NCBI GenBank assembly: GCA_964548175.1
Contig: CAZJQS010000026.1
Location: 1-64,000 of the forward strand
Direction of reading: 5' to 3'
Length of the DNA: 64,000 nt
Origin: JANQPA01 sp964548175
Lineage (GTDB): Bacteria > Bacteroidota > Bacteroidia > Chitinophagales > Saprospiraceae
The notes beneath the pieces are model-generated. The model was not told where the DNA came from. It ran no database searches and worked only from the letters and a program-made list of their open reading frames with translations. Shown here one piece after another: positions 32,911 through 41,688 of the stretch. Position 1 is the stretch's first letter. Each line of letters starts with the position of its first letter. Both the position numbers and the translations under genes were made by a program.

Positions 32911-34170
32911 ATGAAAACATTAACACACGATCAGCGGGTGGTTGTTACCGGATTAGGTGTCGTTTCGAGCACGGGCATTGGAAAAGACGCTTATTACCGG
33001 CAGTTGCAGGCAGGACAGAGCGGCGTCAGGATAAAGGACAGTTTTACAGAGGAAGGGCTGGACAAGGTCTTTTTCCATGCCTGTCCGGACTTTAACATCA
33101 AGGATTATTATCAGAAAATACGGGCGCCCCATCCGATGCGATATTCTCAGTTGGCTATGCTGGGGTGTCAGCTGGCTTTGCAGGACGCCGGCTTGGAGGA
33201 GGCAGGTATTCCCGATAACCGGATCGGCATGGTGTTAAACACCACCTTTGCCGCCAATGAGGCGGTAGAAGCATATTTGCTAAAGCTCTTTAAAAGCGGT
33301 CCCAGTAAAGCCAGTCCCTTTAAATTTACCCGTACTGTTTCGAATACGGCTTTAGGAGATGTGACGCTGGCGCAAAAATTTCGAGGGGTTAGTTCATTAG
33401 TGTTGGGAGAGTCCAGTGTTTGTTATGGATTTGATCTTCTGAAAAAAGGAGAAGCCGATGTTATCTTCTGCGGAGGATTTGACGAGATCAGGGATGTTCT
33501 TTTTTTATCTTATGAAGATAATGACTTGCTGCTCCCATGCCCTCAACCCAACGGCATTTCCGATAGCCAGGCCCTGATCAACAGCTTAAAGGCCAATACC
33601 CGGAAAAACAAGACGGTCCTGGGAGAAGCTTCTGCTTTCTTGGTCCTCGAAACGCTGGAACATGCCCGTCAAAGGGGGGCAAAGCCTTATGCGGAAATAT
33701 TGGAGTACAGTATTTCTTTCGATCGCACCTTCGAGCACTTTGTTTTTGAGCGTTGTGCCGATGATATGCGGTATGTCATGACTGACGCCCTGCAAAGAGC
33801 AGGCCTGGATTACACCCAGGTGGATGCTGTCATCGGCGCTTCCGGGCTGCCATGGCAGTACAATGAATACGAAGGAAAGGCCATAGGTCAACTTTGGGGA
33901 GATCGTCCTGTAGCGTATACCACAATTAAGTCTCTCATCGGCGAAACATTCGGTGCATCCAGTCAAACGTCCCTGGCTGCAGCCGCCTTGATGATGCAAC
34001 ACCAGGAGATTTTTGGACACGGCTTGCCCGAGGAACTGTTTGACCATACGCTGAGCCAGGCCCAACTGAATCAGCAGACCGTCAAAGTACACGAGCTGAA
34101 TCACTTGCTGGTGAATACTATCCACGCTAGTGGAAATACAAGTACTTTTGTACTTAAAGCACTAGGGTAG
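32911..34170 (+). CDS. Ketosynthase-fold protein lacking all catalytic residues (chain-length-factor-like)
   Basis: A 419-residue protein with the thiolase fold of FabF (VVVTGLGVVSSTGIGKDAYY) and family length. The active-site Cys region reads SSLVLGESSVCYGFDLL, with no Cys at the nucleophile position. The first catalytic His region is IGASGLPWQYNEYE and the second is KSLIGETFGASS, with Glu in place of His. Losing all three is typical of chain-length factors (KS-beta), which pair with an active ketosynthase. It probably forms a heterodimer with the enzyme at 23834 and sets chain length. It is the last gene of the collinear locus. Confidence 0.88.
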   Translation: MKTLTHDQRVVVTGLGVVSSTGIGKDAYYRQLQAGQSGVRIKDSFTEEGLDKVFFHACPDFNIKDYYQKIRAPHPMRYSQLAMLGCQLALQDAGLEEAGIPDNRIGMVLNTTFAANEAVEAYLLKLFKSGPSKASPFKFTRTVSNTALGDVTLAQKFRGVSSLVLGESSVCYGFDLLKKGEADVIFCGGFDEIRDVLFLSYEDNDLLLPCPQPNGISDSQALINSLKANTRKNKTVLGEASAFLVLETLEHARQRGAKPYAEILEYSISFDRTFEHFVFERCADDMRYVMTDALQRAGLDYTQVDAVIGASGLPWQYNEYEGKAIGQLWGDRPVAYTTIKSLIGETFGASSQTSLAAAALMMQHQEIFGHGLPEELFDHTLSQAQLNQQTVKVHELNHLLVNTIHASGNTSTFVLKALG

Positions 34171-34277
34171 AGCAGGTAAGTAAGCCATAGAACAAAATTA
34201 ACTTAAATATGTCCTAGCATTTATTTTTTATTTTTAAATATTTTCTGTATTGATCGCTCTAAGTAAAATCGAAAATC

Positions 34278-35561
34278 ATGGTATCTAGGCTTTTTTATAC
34301 GGTAGTATGTTTATTGGGCTTGCTGTCCGGCTTGTACGGACAGCAGGACAGCCCAATTTTCCCCAAAACCAAACATCGGTTCGCACAAACAAGTGTGGGG
34401 CTGTATTATGGATGGACGCCGGCCTGGGATGCCGCCTTCAATCAGCCGCTCGGCGACCAGCGTTTTTTTGCTTTTGCCCCCCAGTCTTCCGCCGCGATTA
34501 ACCTGTCAGGGCTTCATTTTTGGGGGAAAGTCGATTTCTGGATCAATATCCCGCTCTGGCAAAGTCCTCATCCCTCTGAGCAGAATTATCGCTTTTCCAG
34601 AGGAGTGGAAACCGGGGTGAAGTATTTTTTGGTGGGCAATCCATACGACAGTCCGCTCAGCCTTTTTGCCGGTCTTTCTTTTAACAATATTCGATTCAGG
34701 TACCTCGGATTGGACCGAAGTGCGCAAGATAGAGGAATAGAATTGAACAACACCCGTTATCCACTGCACTTTGGCCTGGCCAGGATCCTCAATAACCGGC
34801 ACTACCTGGAGTTATCCGCGACCTGGTTCTATGATAATGAGATCGATTATTTCTTTAGTCGGGAAAGCAGCAGAAGGATGGGCGTTCCTCCGGTTCATTT
34901 TTATCTGGGGTATCGCTTTTTGTTTGACAGTACGGTGTCGGCCGAATCGGATTTTTTAAGCGGGCGGACGGAGCAGTTGGTCCGTGCCCTGGAGGAGCGA
35001 AAAAAGCTTAATGCTTTTTCGCTGGCTCTTGGTCCCTCTTCGGCCTTTTTTACCAGAGAAAATAATTTCAACCGGGAGGTCAGTCCTTTTTTAGGACAAC
35101 CTAATGGGGCTCGACTGTATCTGGATTTTGGGCTGGGATACTATTTCCACAAGCCGGACGCCCACCTGAATCTGGCTTTTAGAAATATTAGCACCACTTC
35201 TGCTGCTTATGGACAGGAACAACGATTGAGCAGAAGAGCACTTTCGTTGGATATGTATAAGTTCTTGTTCGATTACAATGGCTTTGTTCCTTTTATCGGG
35301 CTCAGCCCCAGTTTGGAAAGACTGCAGGTTGCCGTTTCCGAGGAGGGCCGGATGTTGATCGATCAAACGGGGGAATTTTTTAGAATGGGATTGGTTGTCG
35401 GCTGGGACATCCGTCCAAGCAGGCTGCAATCCTTTATTCTTCGAACCAATTTGCGCTATTTTCCTAACCTCAGTGTCCAGGGGGAGAACCATCATTTTCA
35501 CTTTGATCAGTTGGAGATCAATTTTATACAAGTGGTTTTTTATCTAAACAGAATGTTGTAA
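34278..35561 (+). CDS. Outer-membrane beta-barrel-like secreted protein, unknown
   Basis: A 427-residue protein with a signal peptide (YTVVCLLGLLSGLYGQ). Alternating aromatic/polar strands such as YFLVGNPYDSPLSLFAG, HYLELSATWFYD and INFIQVVFYLNRML suggest a beta-barrel; the last residue-rich strand ends in hydrophobic residues. No specific family is recognised. It follows the biosynthetic locus after a 107-base gap, so it may or may not belong to it. It is tightly followed by the next gene (1 base apart). Confidence 0.65.
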   Translation: MVSRLFYTVVCLLGLLSGLYGQQDSPIFPKTKHRFAQTSVGLYYGWTPAWDAAFNQPLGDQRFFAFAPQSSAAINLSGLHFWGKVDFWINIPLWQSPHPSEQNYRFSRGVETGVKYFLVGNPYDSPLSLFAGLSFNNIRFRYLGLDRSAQDRGIELNNTRYPLHFGLARILNNRHYLELSATWFYDNEIDYFFSRESSRRMGVPPVHFYLGYRFLFDSTVSAESDFLSGRTEQLVRALEERKKLNAFSLALGPSSAFFTRENNFNREVSPFLGQPNGARLYLDFGLGYYFHKPDAHLNLAFRNISTTSAAYGQEQRLSRRALSLDMYKFLFDYNGFVPFIGLSPSLERLQVAVSEEGRMLIDQTGEFFRMGLVVGWDIRPSRLQSFILRTNLRYFPNLSVQGENHHFHFDQLEINFIQVVFYLNRML

Positions 35562-35562
35562 G

Positions 35563-36219
35563 ATGGGACAGATTGCAGACGGCGTATTGTTTTTTCATAT
35601 TGTGGCCGGCGCCATTAGTTTGTTAGCTGGGTTTGGAGCCATAGCTAGTCGAAAAGGTCGTAAAGTTCATCGCCGATCCGGGCTTTTTTATTATTACGGC
35701 ATGTGGGGTGTATTTCTGACGGCTTTGTTCCTGGCTGTATACGGCAACAATATATTTCTTTTTATGGTAGGGTTTTTCAGCTTCTTTTTTGTCTGGATAG
35801 GTCGAAGGATGCTGTATTTACGTCCATTTCGGCAGGAAGCTGGTTATGGTTTGACCGAAAGAAGGGTTTGCCGGGGGGTGATGATGGTTTGCGGGGGTCT
35901 TGCCGTCCTGGGTTTTTATCAATTAATAGCAAAGGGAGAGTGGTTTGGCCTGGTTCCGCTGATTTTTGCATATGCCGGCGGCACTTTCGCCCGACGTGTT
36001 ATTTTTCTGACCAGAAATAAACCGGAGGATGATCAATTCTGGCTTTACGGGCACATTATTGGCATGGGTGGAGGTTATATTGCAACGGTTACGGCTTTTT
36101 TGGTAGTCAATTTGACTATGGTCCCCTCTTTATTCAGGTGGATCATCCCGGTATGTATAGGTACTTTCATGATTCAGCGCACTATTTATTTGTACAAAAA
36201 AAGGGCAGAGGCTTCATAA
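35563..36219 (+). CDS. Small multipass membrane protein (DUF2306-like)
   Basis: A 218-residue protein with about seven hydrophobic segments (FFHIVAGAISLLAGFGAIA, FLFMVGFFSFFFVWIG, GMGGGYIATVTAFLVVNL). HRRSGLFYYYG and FWLYGHIIGMGGGY with conserved His recall DUF2306-type heme-like membrane proteins, but this is a weak assignment. It abuts the barrel gene upstream and the hydroxy-acid oxidase downstream (5 bases), so the three are probably one operon. Confidence 0.6.
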   Translation: MGQIADGVLFFHIVAGAISLLAGFGAIASRKGRKVHRRSGLFYYYGMWGVFLTALFLAVYGNNIFLFMVGFFSFFFVWIGRRMLYLRPFRQEAGYGLTERRVCRGVMMVCGGLAVLGFYQLIAKGEWFGLVPLIFAYAGGTFARRVIFLTRNKPEDDQFWLYGHIIGMGGGYIATVTAFLVVNLTMVPSLFRWIIPVCIGTFMIQRTIYLYKKRAEAS

Positions 36220-36223
36220 AAGG

Positions 36224-37414
36224 ATGTTTATGAAAAAAACAGAAAATATGCTTTCTCCTTCCTTCGGCGTCCGGCGCCAGATGAAAATCTATATGAAGGG
36301 AGGAGTGAATAAAAGACCTGCTTTTCCGATTAGTTTTGAGGATTTGGTGGAAGCAGCAAGACAACAGATGACAGAAGAGGCTTTTGCTTATGTAATGGGA
36401 GGCGCCGGCGCCGAATCGACCATCGAGGCTAACCGGGAGGCCTTTCGTCGTTGGAAGATCATCCCGCGTATGCTGGTAGATGTGTCCGAGAGGGACATGT
36501 CGGTGGAATTGTTCGGCCAAACGTTAGCTGCTCCTTTGATCTTAGGCCCGGTGGGCGTATTGGGTATTGTGCACGAACAAGCTGAGTTGGCCGTGGCCAG
36601 GGCTGCTCGTTCGCTGGGTATTCCCCAGGTCGTCAGTACGGTTTCTTCCATACCTATGGAAGAAGTGGCCGTTGAAAACCAGCATAACCCTTGCTGGTTC
36701 CAATTGTATTGGGGTGACAATCACGATTTTACCAAAAGCATCATAAGTCGTGCCGAGGCAGCAGGCTACAGCGCTTTGGTCGTGACGCTGGATACTCCCA
36801 TGCTCGCCTGGAGAGAACGCGATCTGAAACTGGGGTATCTGCCCTTCATCAATGGAGAGGGGTTAGTAAACTATTACAACGATCCTGTTTTTAGAAGAGC
36901 AGTGGGCGACCCTGAAAAGAATAAATACAGCGCTTTCTATGAATGGACGAAGGTGTTCTCCGGTCCGCGTCTGACCTGGGAAGACCTGAAGATCATCCGA
37001 AGACATACAGGCATTCCGCTGATCCTCAAAGGTGTCCAGCATGTAGGTGACGCCAGGAAAGCGCTTGATCACGGGGTGGACGGCCTTGTAGTATCCAACC
37101 ATGGCGGCCGTCAGCTGGATGGCGCCATAGGTTCACTGGATGTACTTAAAGAAATAGCCGATGCCGTCGGATCCCAAATGACCATTTTATTTGACAGCGG
37201 CATCAGAAGAGGTGCGGATGTCTTTAAGGCAATGGCGCTGGGAGCCCGGGCCGTACTGGTGGCCCGTCCTTATGCGCTGGGACTCGGGATTGCAGGCGAA
37301 CAGGGCGTGAGGGAAGTTATGGCTAATCTCATGGCAGATGCCGATTTAACCCTCGGGCTCTCTGGTTGTGCGTCCTGGTCAGAGGTCACACAGGAGCATT
37401 TGAGAAAGCTGTGA
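36224..37414 (+). CDS. FMN-dependent alpha-hydroxy-acid oxidase/dehydrogenase (LldD family)
   Basis: A 396-residue flavoprotein that oxidises an L-2-hydroxy acid such as lactate. Visible motifs: YVMGGAGAESTIEANREA, LAAPLILGPVGVLG, VSNHGGRQLDG with the catalytic His and Arg, and DSGIRRGADVFKAMALGA for phosphate binding. The first ~30 residues are unusual and low in homology; starts at 36281 or 36293 would remove them. The acceptor (oxygen or quinone) cannot be told. It is the last gene before a strand switch. Confidence 0.88.
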   Translation: MFMKKTENMLSPSFGVRRQMKIYMKGGVNKRPAFPISFEDLVEAARQQMTEEAFAYVMGGAGAESTIEANREAFRRWKIIPRMLVDVSERDMSVELFGQTLAAPLILGPVGVLGIVHEQAELAVARAARSLGIPQVVSTVSSIPMEEVAVENQHNPCWFQLYWGDNHDFTKSIISRAEAAGYSALVVTLDTPMLAWRERDLKLGYLPFINGEGLVNYYNDPVFRRAVGDPEKNKYSAFYEWTKVFSGPRLTWEDLKIIRRHTGIPLILKGVQHVGDARKALDHGVDGLVVSNHGGRQLDGAIGSLDVLKEIADAVGSQMTILFDSGIRRGADVFKAMALGARAVLVARPYALGLGIAGEQGVREVMANLMADADLTLGLSGCASWSEVTQEHLRKL

Positions 37415-37440
37415 TCCGCTTATGGAAGCCAGCCTGATTG

Positions 37441-38331
37441 TCAGGCAGCGGAAAAGGTTTTGATCAGTTGACTTAAAGCCTTTGCTTTTTCCCATTGCAG
37501 CATATGTCCGCACTCAGGCATCATTTCTAACGCCACATCGGAGATCCTGGCGGCTCCTCCTTCGGCCACTTCCGGTAACGTAAGGTCAGGGTGAAGTACG
37601 GGATTAGGGATGAGGGCGTCATTTTCCCCGTAAATAACCAGCGTAGGGAGCTTCAGAGCCGGCAAGTCCTCAAAAATAGGCTCGTCCAGCATAGCAGACA
37701 TGCAGGCGGAAAGCATGCGGCAATAATGATCAAAAGCTGTCGGATCGGAGCGCAGACTTTTCAAGTCTTCCATAAAAAAACCGGTATTTGGCGGTACACG
37801 AAAAAAGTTTTCTCTGAATTGCTCAAGCATCCTCTCCAGACTAAGTTTTTTTAACAGCCAGGTGGCATAGATGGACTTCAGCCAGGCTTTTTGTTTGGGG
37901 GTGAATACCTCAAAACCGGCCGGCGCAAGTAACACCAGCCTTTGGAATTTTTCCGGATAAAAAAGCGCTGCTTTTGCGGATATTTGCCCCCCCATAGAGT
38001 GTCCCACCAGGGTGACTTTTTCCAAACCCAGCTGATCTACCAGTTTGATCACCACCTCGGCCATATTTCTGATCGATACCCCTTCGTCTGTAGAGGAGCG
38101 CCCATGCCCGGGCAAGTCTATTGCGATCGAATGAAAGTCCGACCTAAGCAGGTCCATCATCTTCAACCATACCGTAGCGTTATTTCCCAATCCATGGACA
38201 AATACCATCGGGGGATGGTCCGTATGCCCCATGCTAAGATAGTGGAGGAAAGCCTGGTCGGATAACTGAAGCTGCTTAGCTTCCGAAGTATATCCATTTA
38301 TTGGAAAAGCATAATTCATACTCATGAGCAT
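37441..38331 (-). CDS. Alpha/beta-hydrolase fold protein
   Basis: A 296-residue hydrolase. Motifs: PMVFVHGLGNNATVW for the oxyanion loop, VGHSMGGQISA with the nucleophile Ser, YGENDALIPN with the acid Asp, and MMPECGHMLQWEK with the His. The fold suggests an esterase, lipase or C-C hydrolase; substrate unknown. It has no clear signal peptide. It is convergent with the hydroxy-acid oxidase (26 bases between stops) and divergent from the symporter at 38660. Confidence 0.85.
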   Translation of the reverse strand: MLMSMNYAFPINGYTSEAKQLQLSDQAFLHYLSMGHTDHPPMVFVHGLGNNATVWLKMMDLLRSDFHSIAIDLPGHGRSSTDEGVSIRNMAEVVIKLVDQLGLEKVTLVGHSMGGQISAKAALFYPEKFQRLVLLAPAGFEVFTPKQKAWLKSIYATWLLKKLSLERMLEQFRENFFRVPPNTGFFMEDLKSLRSDPTAFDHYCRMLSACMSAMLDEPIFEDLPALKLPTLVIYGENDALIPNPVLHPDLTLPEVAEGGAARISDVALEMMPECGHMLQWEKAKALSQLIKTFSAA

Positions 38332-38589
38332 TTAAAAAGAAGTCGATGACCGTATATTGGTAAATATACATTTTACGCTCGTTTTGGAGTTTTGCAGATA
38401 AATAAAAATTGGATCGAACCGATCTTCTGGTATAAAGATTAAATAGAAAACGAACTCATGTGTGTAGGAGGAGCCTCAGCGCTTTTCGGAGCGCGGCTCA
38501 TCTCCTTTTGAATAGATACGACAAGGTTCATGGGATTATATATAGGTTCAATTAGGTCAATCATTGTGACATTAATGGTGTAGAACAAG

Positions 38590-38621
38590 GGAAAGGGTGA
38601 AAGTCCTTTCCTTTTTTTTTT
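38590..38621 (+). terminator. Intrinsic terminator in the leader of the symporter gene
   Basis: GGAAAGG (38590-38596) pairs with CCTTTCC (38605-38611) and is followed at once by ten T residues. No plus-strand gene ends upstream; the stem lies 38 bases before the symporter ATG. This placement suits an attenuator. A further imperfect GC-rich stem lies at about 38468-38506 in the same leader. Confidence 0.65.
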
Positions 38622-38659
38622 AACTAAATGCTATATTACACGACATAAAAGCAACAAAC

Positions 38660-40357
38660 ATGGGCAATTTTACCACCACTGATTATGTCATTTTTGTACT
38701 GTATGCCTTGACCATTCTATCTATAGGGCTTTGGGTGTCAAGAACTAAAAAAGGAGAAACCAAAACAGCGGAAGATTATTTTCTGGCGGGCAAATCGCTG
38801 CCCTGGTGGGCCATCGGAGCTTCTCTGATCGCGGCGAATATTTCTGCAGAACAATTCATCGGCATGTCGGGTTCGGGCTTTGCCATAGGATTGGCGATCG
38901 CTTCTTATGAATGGATGGGCGCCCTCACCTTAATCATTGTCGGTAAATTTTTTCTGCCCATTTTTATTGAAAAAAAGCTGTACACCATTCCAGAATTTGT
39001 AGAGCAGCGCTTCAGCACGAATTTGAAAACGATACTGGCGGTCTTTTGGATCGCCTTGTATATTTTTGTCAACCTCACCTCGGTTTTATACTTGGGAGCC
39101 AAGGCTTTGGATACGATCATCGGGTCGGGAGACGGCTCCATTATTTTATACAGCATTATCGGCCTGGCGCTTTTTGCGGCTTCTTATTCACTTTGGGGTG
39201 GGTTGGCCTCTGTTGCGTGGACGGATGTGATCCAGGTCGCATTGCTCGTAGCCGGAGGGTTGATCACTACTTTGCTGGCTCTGGATGCGGTGACGCCGGA
39301 AGGCGGCATTTGGAATGGCTTTCGGTATATTTACGAAACGGTCCCGGAGAAATTTTCCATGATCCTGTCCAAGGGAGAGATCATTACCCCCAACAACCGG
39401 GACGCCTGGTGGGACCTTCCCGGGCTGGCTGTATTGATCGGCGGGCTGTGGGTGGCGAATCTGTATTACTGGGGGTTCAATCAATACATCATCCAGCGAA
39501 CGCTGGCAGCCAAGAGTTTGAGAGAATCCCAAAAAGGGATTGCTTTTGCCGCCTATCTGAAGCTGATCATCCCGCTGATCGTCGTCATTCCCGGGATCAT
39601 CGCCTATGTGATGAACCTGGATGAAAATGGAGAGTTGGTCAAAACCTCCCTGGATCCGAATTTTATCAGCGGGGATAATGTGGTGAATGACAATGCGGCC
39701 CCCTGGCTGATCGACGAACTGGTGCCTGCCGGATTAAAAGGTCTCGTAGTAGCCGCCCTGGCGGCAGCGATCGTTTCTTCCCTGGCTTCCATGCTCAATT
39801 CTACGTCCACCATCTTTACCATGGACATTTATAAGCCGTACATGAACAAAAATGCTACAGAGACCCAGACGGTTACCGTAGGAAGAATTACAGTGGCCGT
39901 CGCCCTGGTGATCGCCGTGCTGATCGCGCCGCAGTTGGGAAATCTCGGACAGGTATTTCAATACATTCAGGAATATACGGGCGTGGTAAGCCCCGGCATA
40001 CTTGCGGTTTTTCTGATGGGATTGTTCTGGAAAAAAGCTACTAATAAGGCGGCCATCTGGGGCGTAGTGTTATCCATTCCCATTGCCATGTATTTTAAAG
40101 TCGGCCCCAAGGGCTGGGTAGCAGGCAGTGCTCTGGACAACCTGTTTATAATATTACCCTTCATGCAGCAGATGCTCGTTACATGCTTGCTTTCGATGGG
40201 CATCATCATGCTGCTGAGCTATATCGAAGGCAAAGGAAAGGATGATCCGAACGGCATTGAGGTAACCAGGAAGACGTTTACCACTTCGCCGGCTTTTAAC
40301 ATCAGTTCCTTCGCTATAATCCTGATCCTGGTAGCTTTGTATGCGATCTTTTGGTGA
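38660..40357 (+). CDS. Sodium:solute symporter (SSS/SGLT family)
   Basis: A 565-residue membrane transporter with about 14 hydrophobic segments. Family signatures include EDYFLAGKSLPWWAIGASLI, FIGMSGSGFAIG, YWGFNQYIIQRTLAAKS and LASMLNSTSTIFTMDIYK. It takes up a sugar, polyol or related solute with sodium. The Trp-Gly-Phe-Asn-Gln motif is typical of the sugar-type members in Bacteroidota. The 328-base leader holds a terminator hairpin and T tract that may control it. The gene is convergent with a minus-strand membrane protein. Confidence 0.92.
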   Translation: MGNFTTTDYVIFVLYALTILSIGLWVSRTKKGETKTAEDYFLAGKSLPWWAIGASLIAANISAEQFIGMSGSGFAIGLAIASYEWMGALTLIIVGKFFLPIFIEKKLYTIPEFVEQRFSTNLKTILAVFWIALYIFVNLTSVLYLGAKALDTIIGSGDGSIILYSIIGLALFAASYSLWGGLASVAWTDVIQVALLVAGGLITTLLALDAVTPEGGIWNGFRYIYETVPEKFSMILSKGEIITPNNRDAWWDLPGLAVLIGGLWVANLYYWGFNQYIIQRTLAAKSLRESQKGIAFAAYLKLIIPLIVVIPGIIAYVMNLDENGELVKTSLDPNFISGDNVVNDNAAPWLIDELVPAGLKGLVVAALAAAIVSSLASMLNSTSTIFTMDIYKPYMNKNATETQTVTVGRITVAVALVIAVLIAPQLGNLGQVFQYIQEYTGVVSPGILAVFLMGLFWKKATNKAAIWGVVLSIPIAMYFKVGPKGWVAGSALDNLFIILPFMQQMLVTCLLSMGIIMLLSYIEGKGKDDPNGIEVTRKTFTTSPAFNISSFAIILILVALYAIFW

Positions 40358-40367
40358 CAAATCCTGT

Positions 40368-41126
40368 TCACCTCGCAACGACAAACCCCAAAAGCACGAT
40401 TATAAAACTCAACACCTGCTCTGCCTTTTGCCATTTAGTTCGTGCAAAAGTGAAATCCTCCACCGTATAGATATACCGTATGGGTAAGTAGAAGACGAAG
40501 GAAAAGAGTAATATCGGAAATAAGTACAGGCCTATTTCTTCTATGGTCAACAGGTTTTTTACGCGAAGATCCCGGAATACTTCCGCTACGATCATCTGCC
40601 CATAGGTTATAGCGAGAAAGAGCACCAGGTCAGCCATGAAATCGTAACTTTCTTTAAAATCGGGTTTAGGCTTTTTGCTGGACATGTAATAGACGATAAA
40701 TCCTTCTCTGATCATCATTCCAATAAAAAAGAATGGAGCGTATGAGGAGTTTTTCAGTTCCTCCCATGTGATAAGGACATCCAGGCTTGCCAAAAACAGC
40801 AAGCTGTTTATAGACGTTCTGCCCCCCCAGAAAGCAATGCCCAAAAAACCCAGTCCCATCCATTGATGCAGGGCGATCGGTTTGAGACCGGCCCGCTCAC
40901 GCCGCTGATTGAATGCCCCCATACTGTAGGCAGTCGCCCAGGGCTCTAAGAAAAAGACAAATACATAGATTAAGGCCATTAAGGGAACTTTCGACAGATT
41001 ATTGATGCCTTTGTCTCCTAAAAAAGCGTTGATCCCTAAAAAACTGAGCACCGAAAAAAGGTTGATGATCAGTCCTTTATGCCTGATGTAAAAGCTGGAG
41101 AGGTGTTGGTGTTGAATAGTATCCAT
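40368..41126 (-). CDS. Multipass membrane protein of unknown function
   Basis: A 252-residue protein with about seven hydrophobic segments (LIINLFSVLSFLGINAFLG, MALIYVFVFFLEPWATAYS, LYLFPILLFSFVFYLPIRY). No family is recognised. It has no signal peptide and a short cytoplasmic N-terminus. Its start is at 41126 on the minus strand, 51 bases downstream of the pcm fragment in reading direction, so the two may be co-transcribed. Confidence 0.6.
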   Translation of the reverse strand: MDTIQHQHLSSFYIRHKGLIINLFSVLSFLGINAFLGDKGINNLSKVPLMALIYVFVFFLEPWATAYSMGAFNQRRERAGLKPIALHQWMGLGFLGIAFWGGRTSINSLLFLASLDVLITWEELKNSSYAPFFFIGMMIREGFIVYYMSSKKPKPDFKESYDFMADLVLFLAITYGQMIVAEVFRDLRVKNLLTIEEIGLYLFPILLFSFVFYLPIRYIYTVEDFTFARTKWQKAEQVLSFIIVLLGFVVAR

Positions 41127-41177
41127 TATCTGTTAGAGGAATTTCCGCAAAAATAGGAAAGATTTTTCTCGCGCTTT

Positions 41178-41437
41178 TCAATTCCTTTTGAATGGTACGA
41201 ACCGAACGGGAAATAAAGTGCGCTTTTTGATCTTTCCATTCTTTTTCCTGACCAGGATCAGTTCCTGAGCCAGATGAGCCGGACCGACCGGAATGATCAT
41301 CCGGCCCCCTTCCGCCAGTTGATCGATCAAAGGTTGGGGGATGGTTTCCGGGGCTGCCGTTACAACGATTGCGTCAAACGGAGCCTCCTGCGGCCAGCCC
41401 TGGTAGCCGTCTCCTATTTTAGCTATAATGTTGTCGT
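41178..41437 (-). CDS. pcm: Protein-L-isoaspartate O-methyltransferase, C-terminal fragment at the gap
   Basis: The minus-strand frame reads IAKIGDGYQGWPQEAPFDAI, then VVTAAPETIPQPLIDQLAEG, GGRMIIPVG and a basic end before a TGA at 41178. This matches the C-terminal ~85 residues of Pcm, which repairs isoaspartate damage with SAM. The 5' part is lost in the run of N. Just past the gap a minus-strand ATG (41550-41548) opens MKIK, possibly the true start; a whole pcm needs about 660 bases, so the real gap would be near 400 rather than 100. Confidence 0.88.
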
Positions 41438-41537
41438 NNNNNNNNNNNNNNNNNNNNNNNNNNNNNNNNNNNNNNNNNNNNNNNNNNNNNNNNNNNNNNN
41501 NNNNNNNNNNNNNNNNNNNNNNNNNNNNNNNNNNNNN
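41438..41537. other. Scaffold gap of exactly 100 N
   Basis: Exactly 100 undetermined bases, the conventional length for a gap of unknown size. It interrupts the pcm gene. The 41551-41688 stretch after it holds A/T-rich leader sequence for the sensor kinase and no supported gene. Confidence 0.99.
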
Positions 41538-41688
41538 GTTTGATTTTCATGTCTTAATTATTTTTTTTTAGCGGGCATCTGGTGGTTATCAAAATTGATG
41601 TCTTAGCCCTTAATGGGACAAAGTAAAAAACCTTTAATTACTTTCGCACATTTTTCTTACTTTAGATGAGATTATTGAACATAACAAT

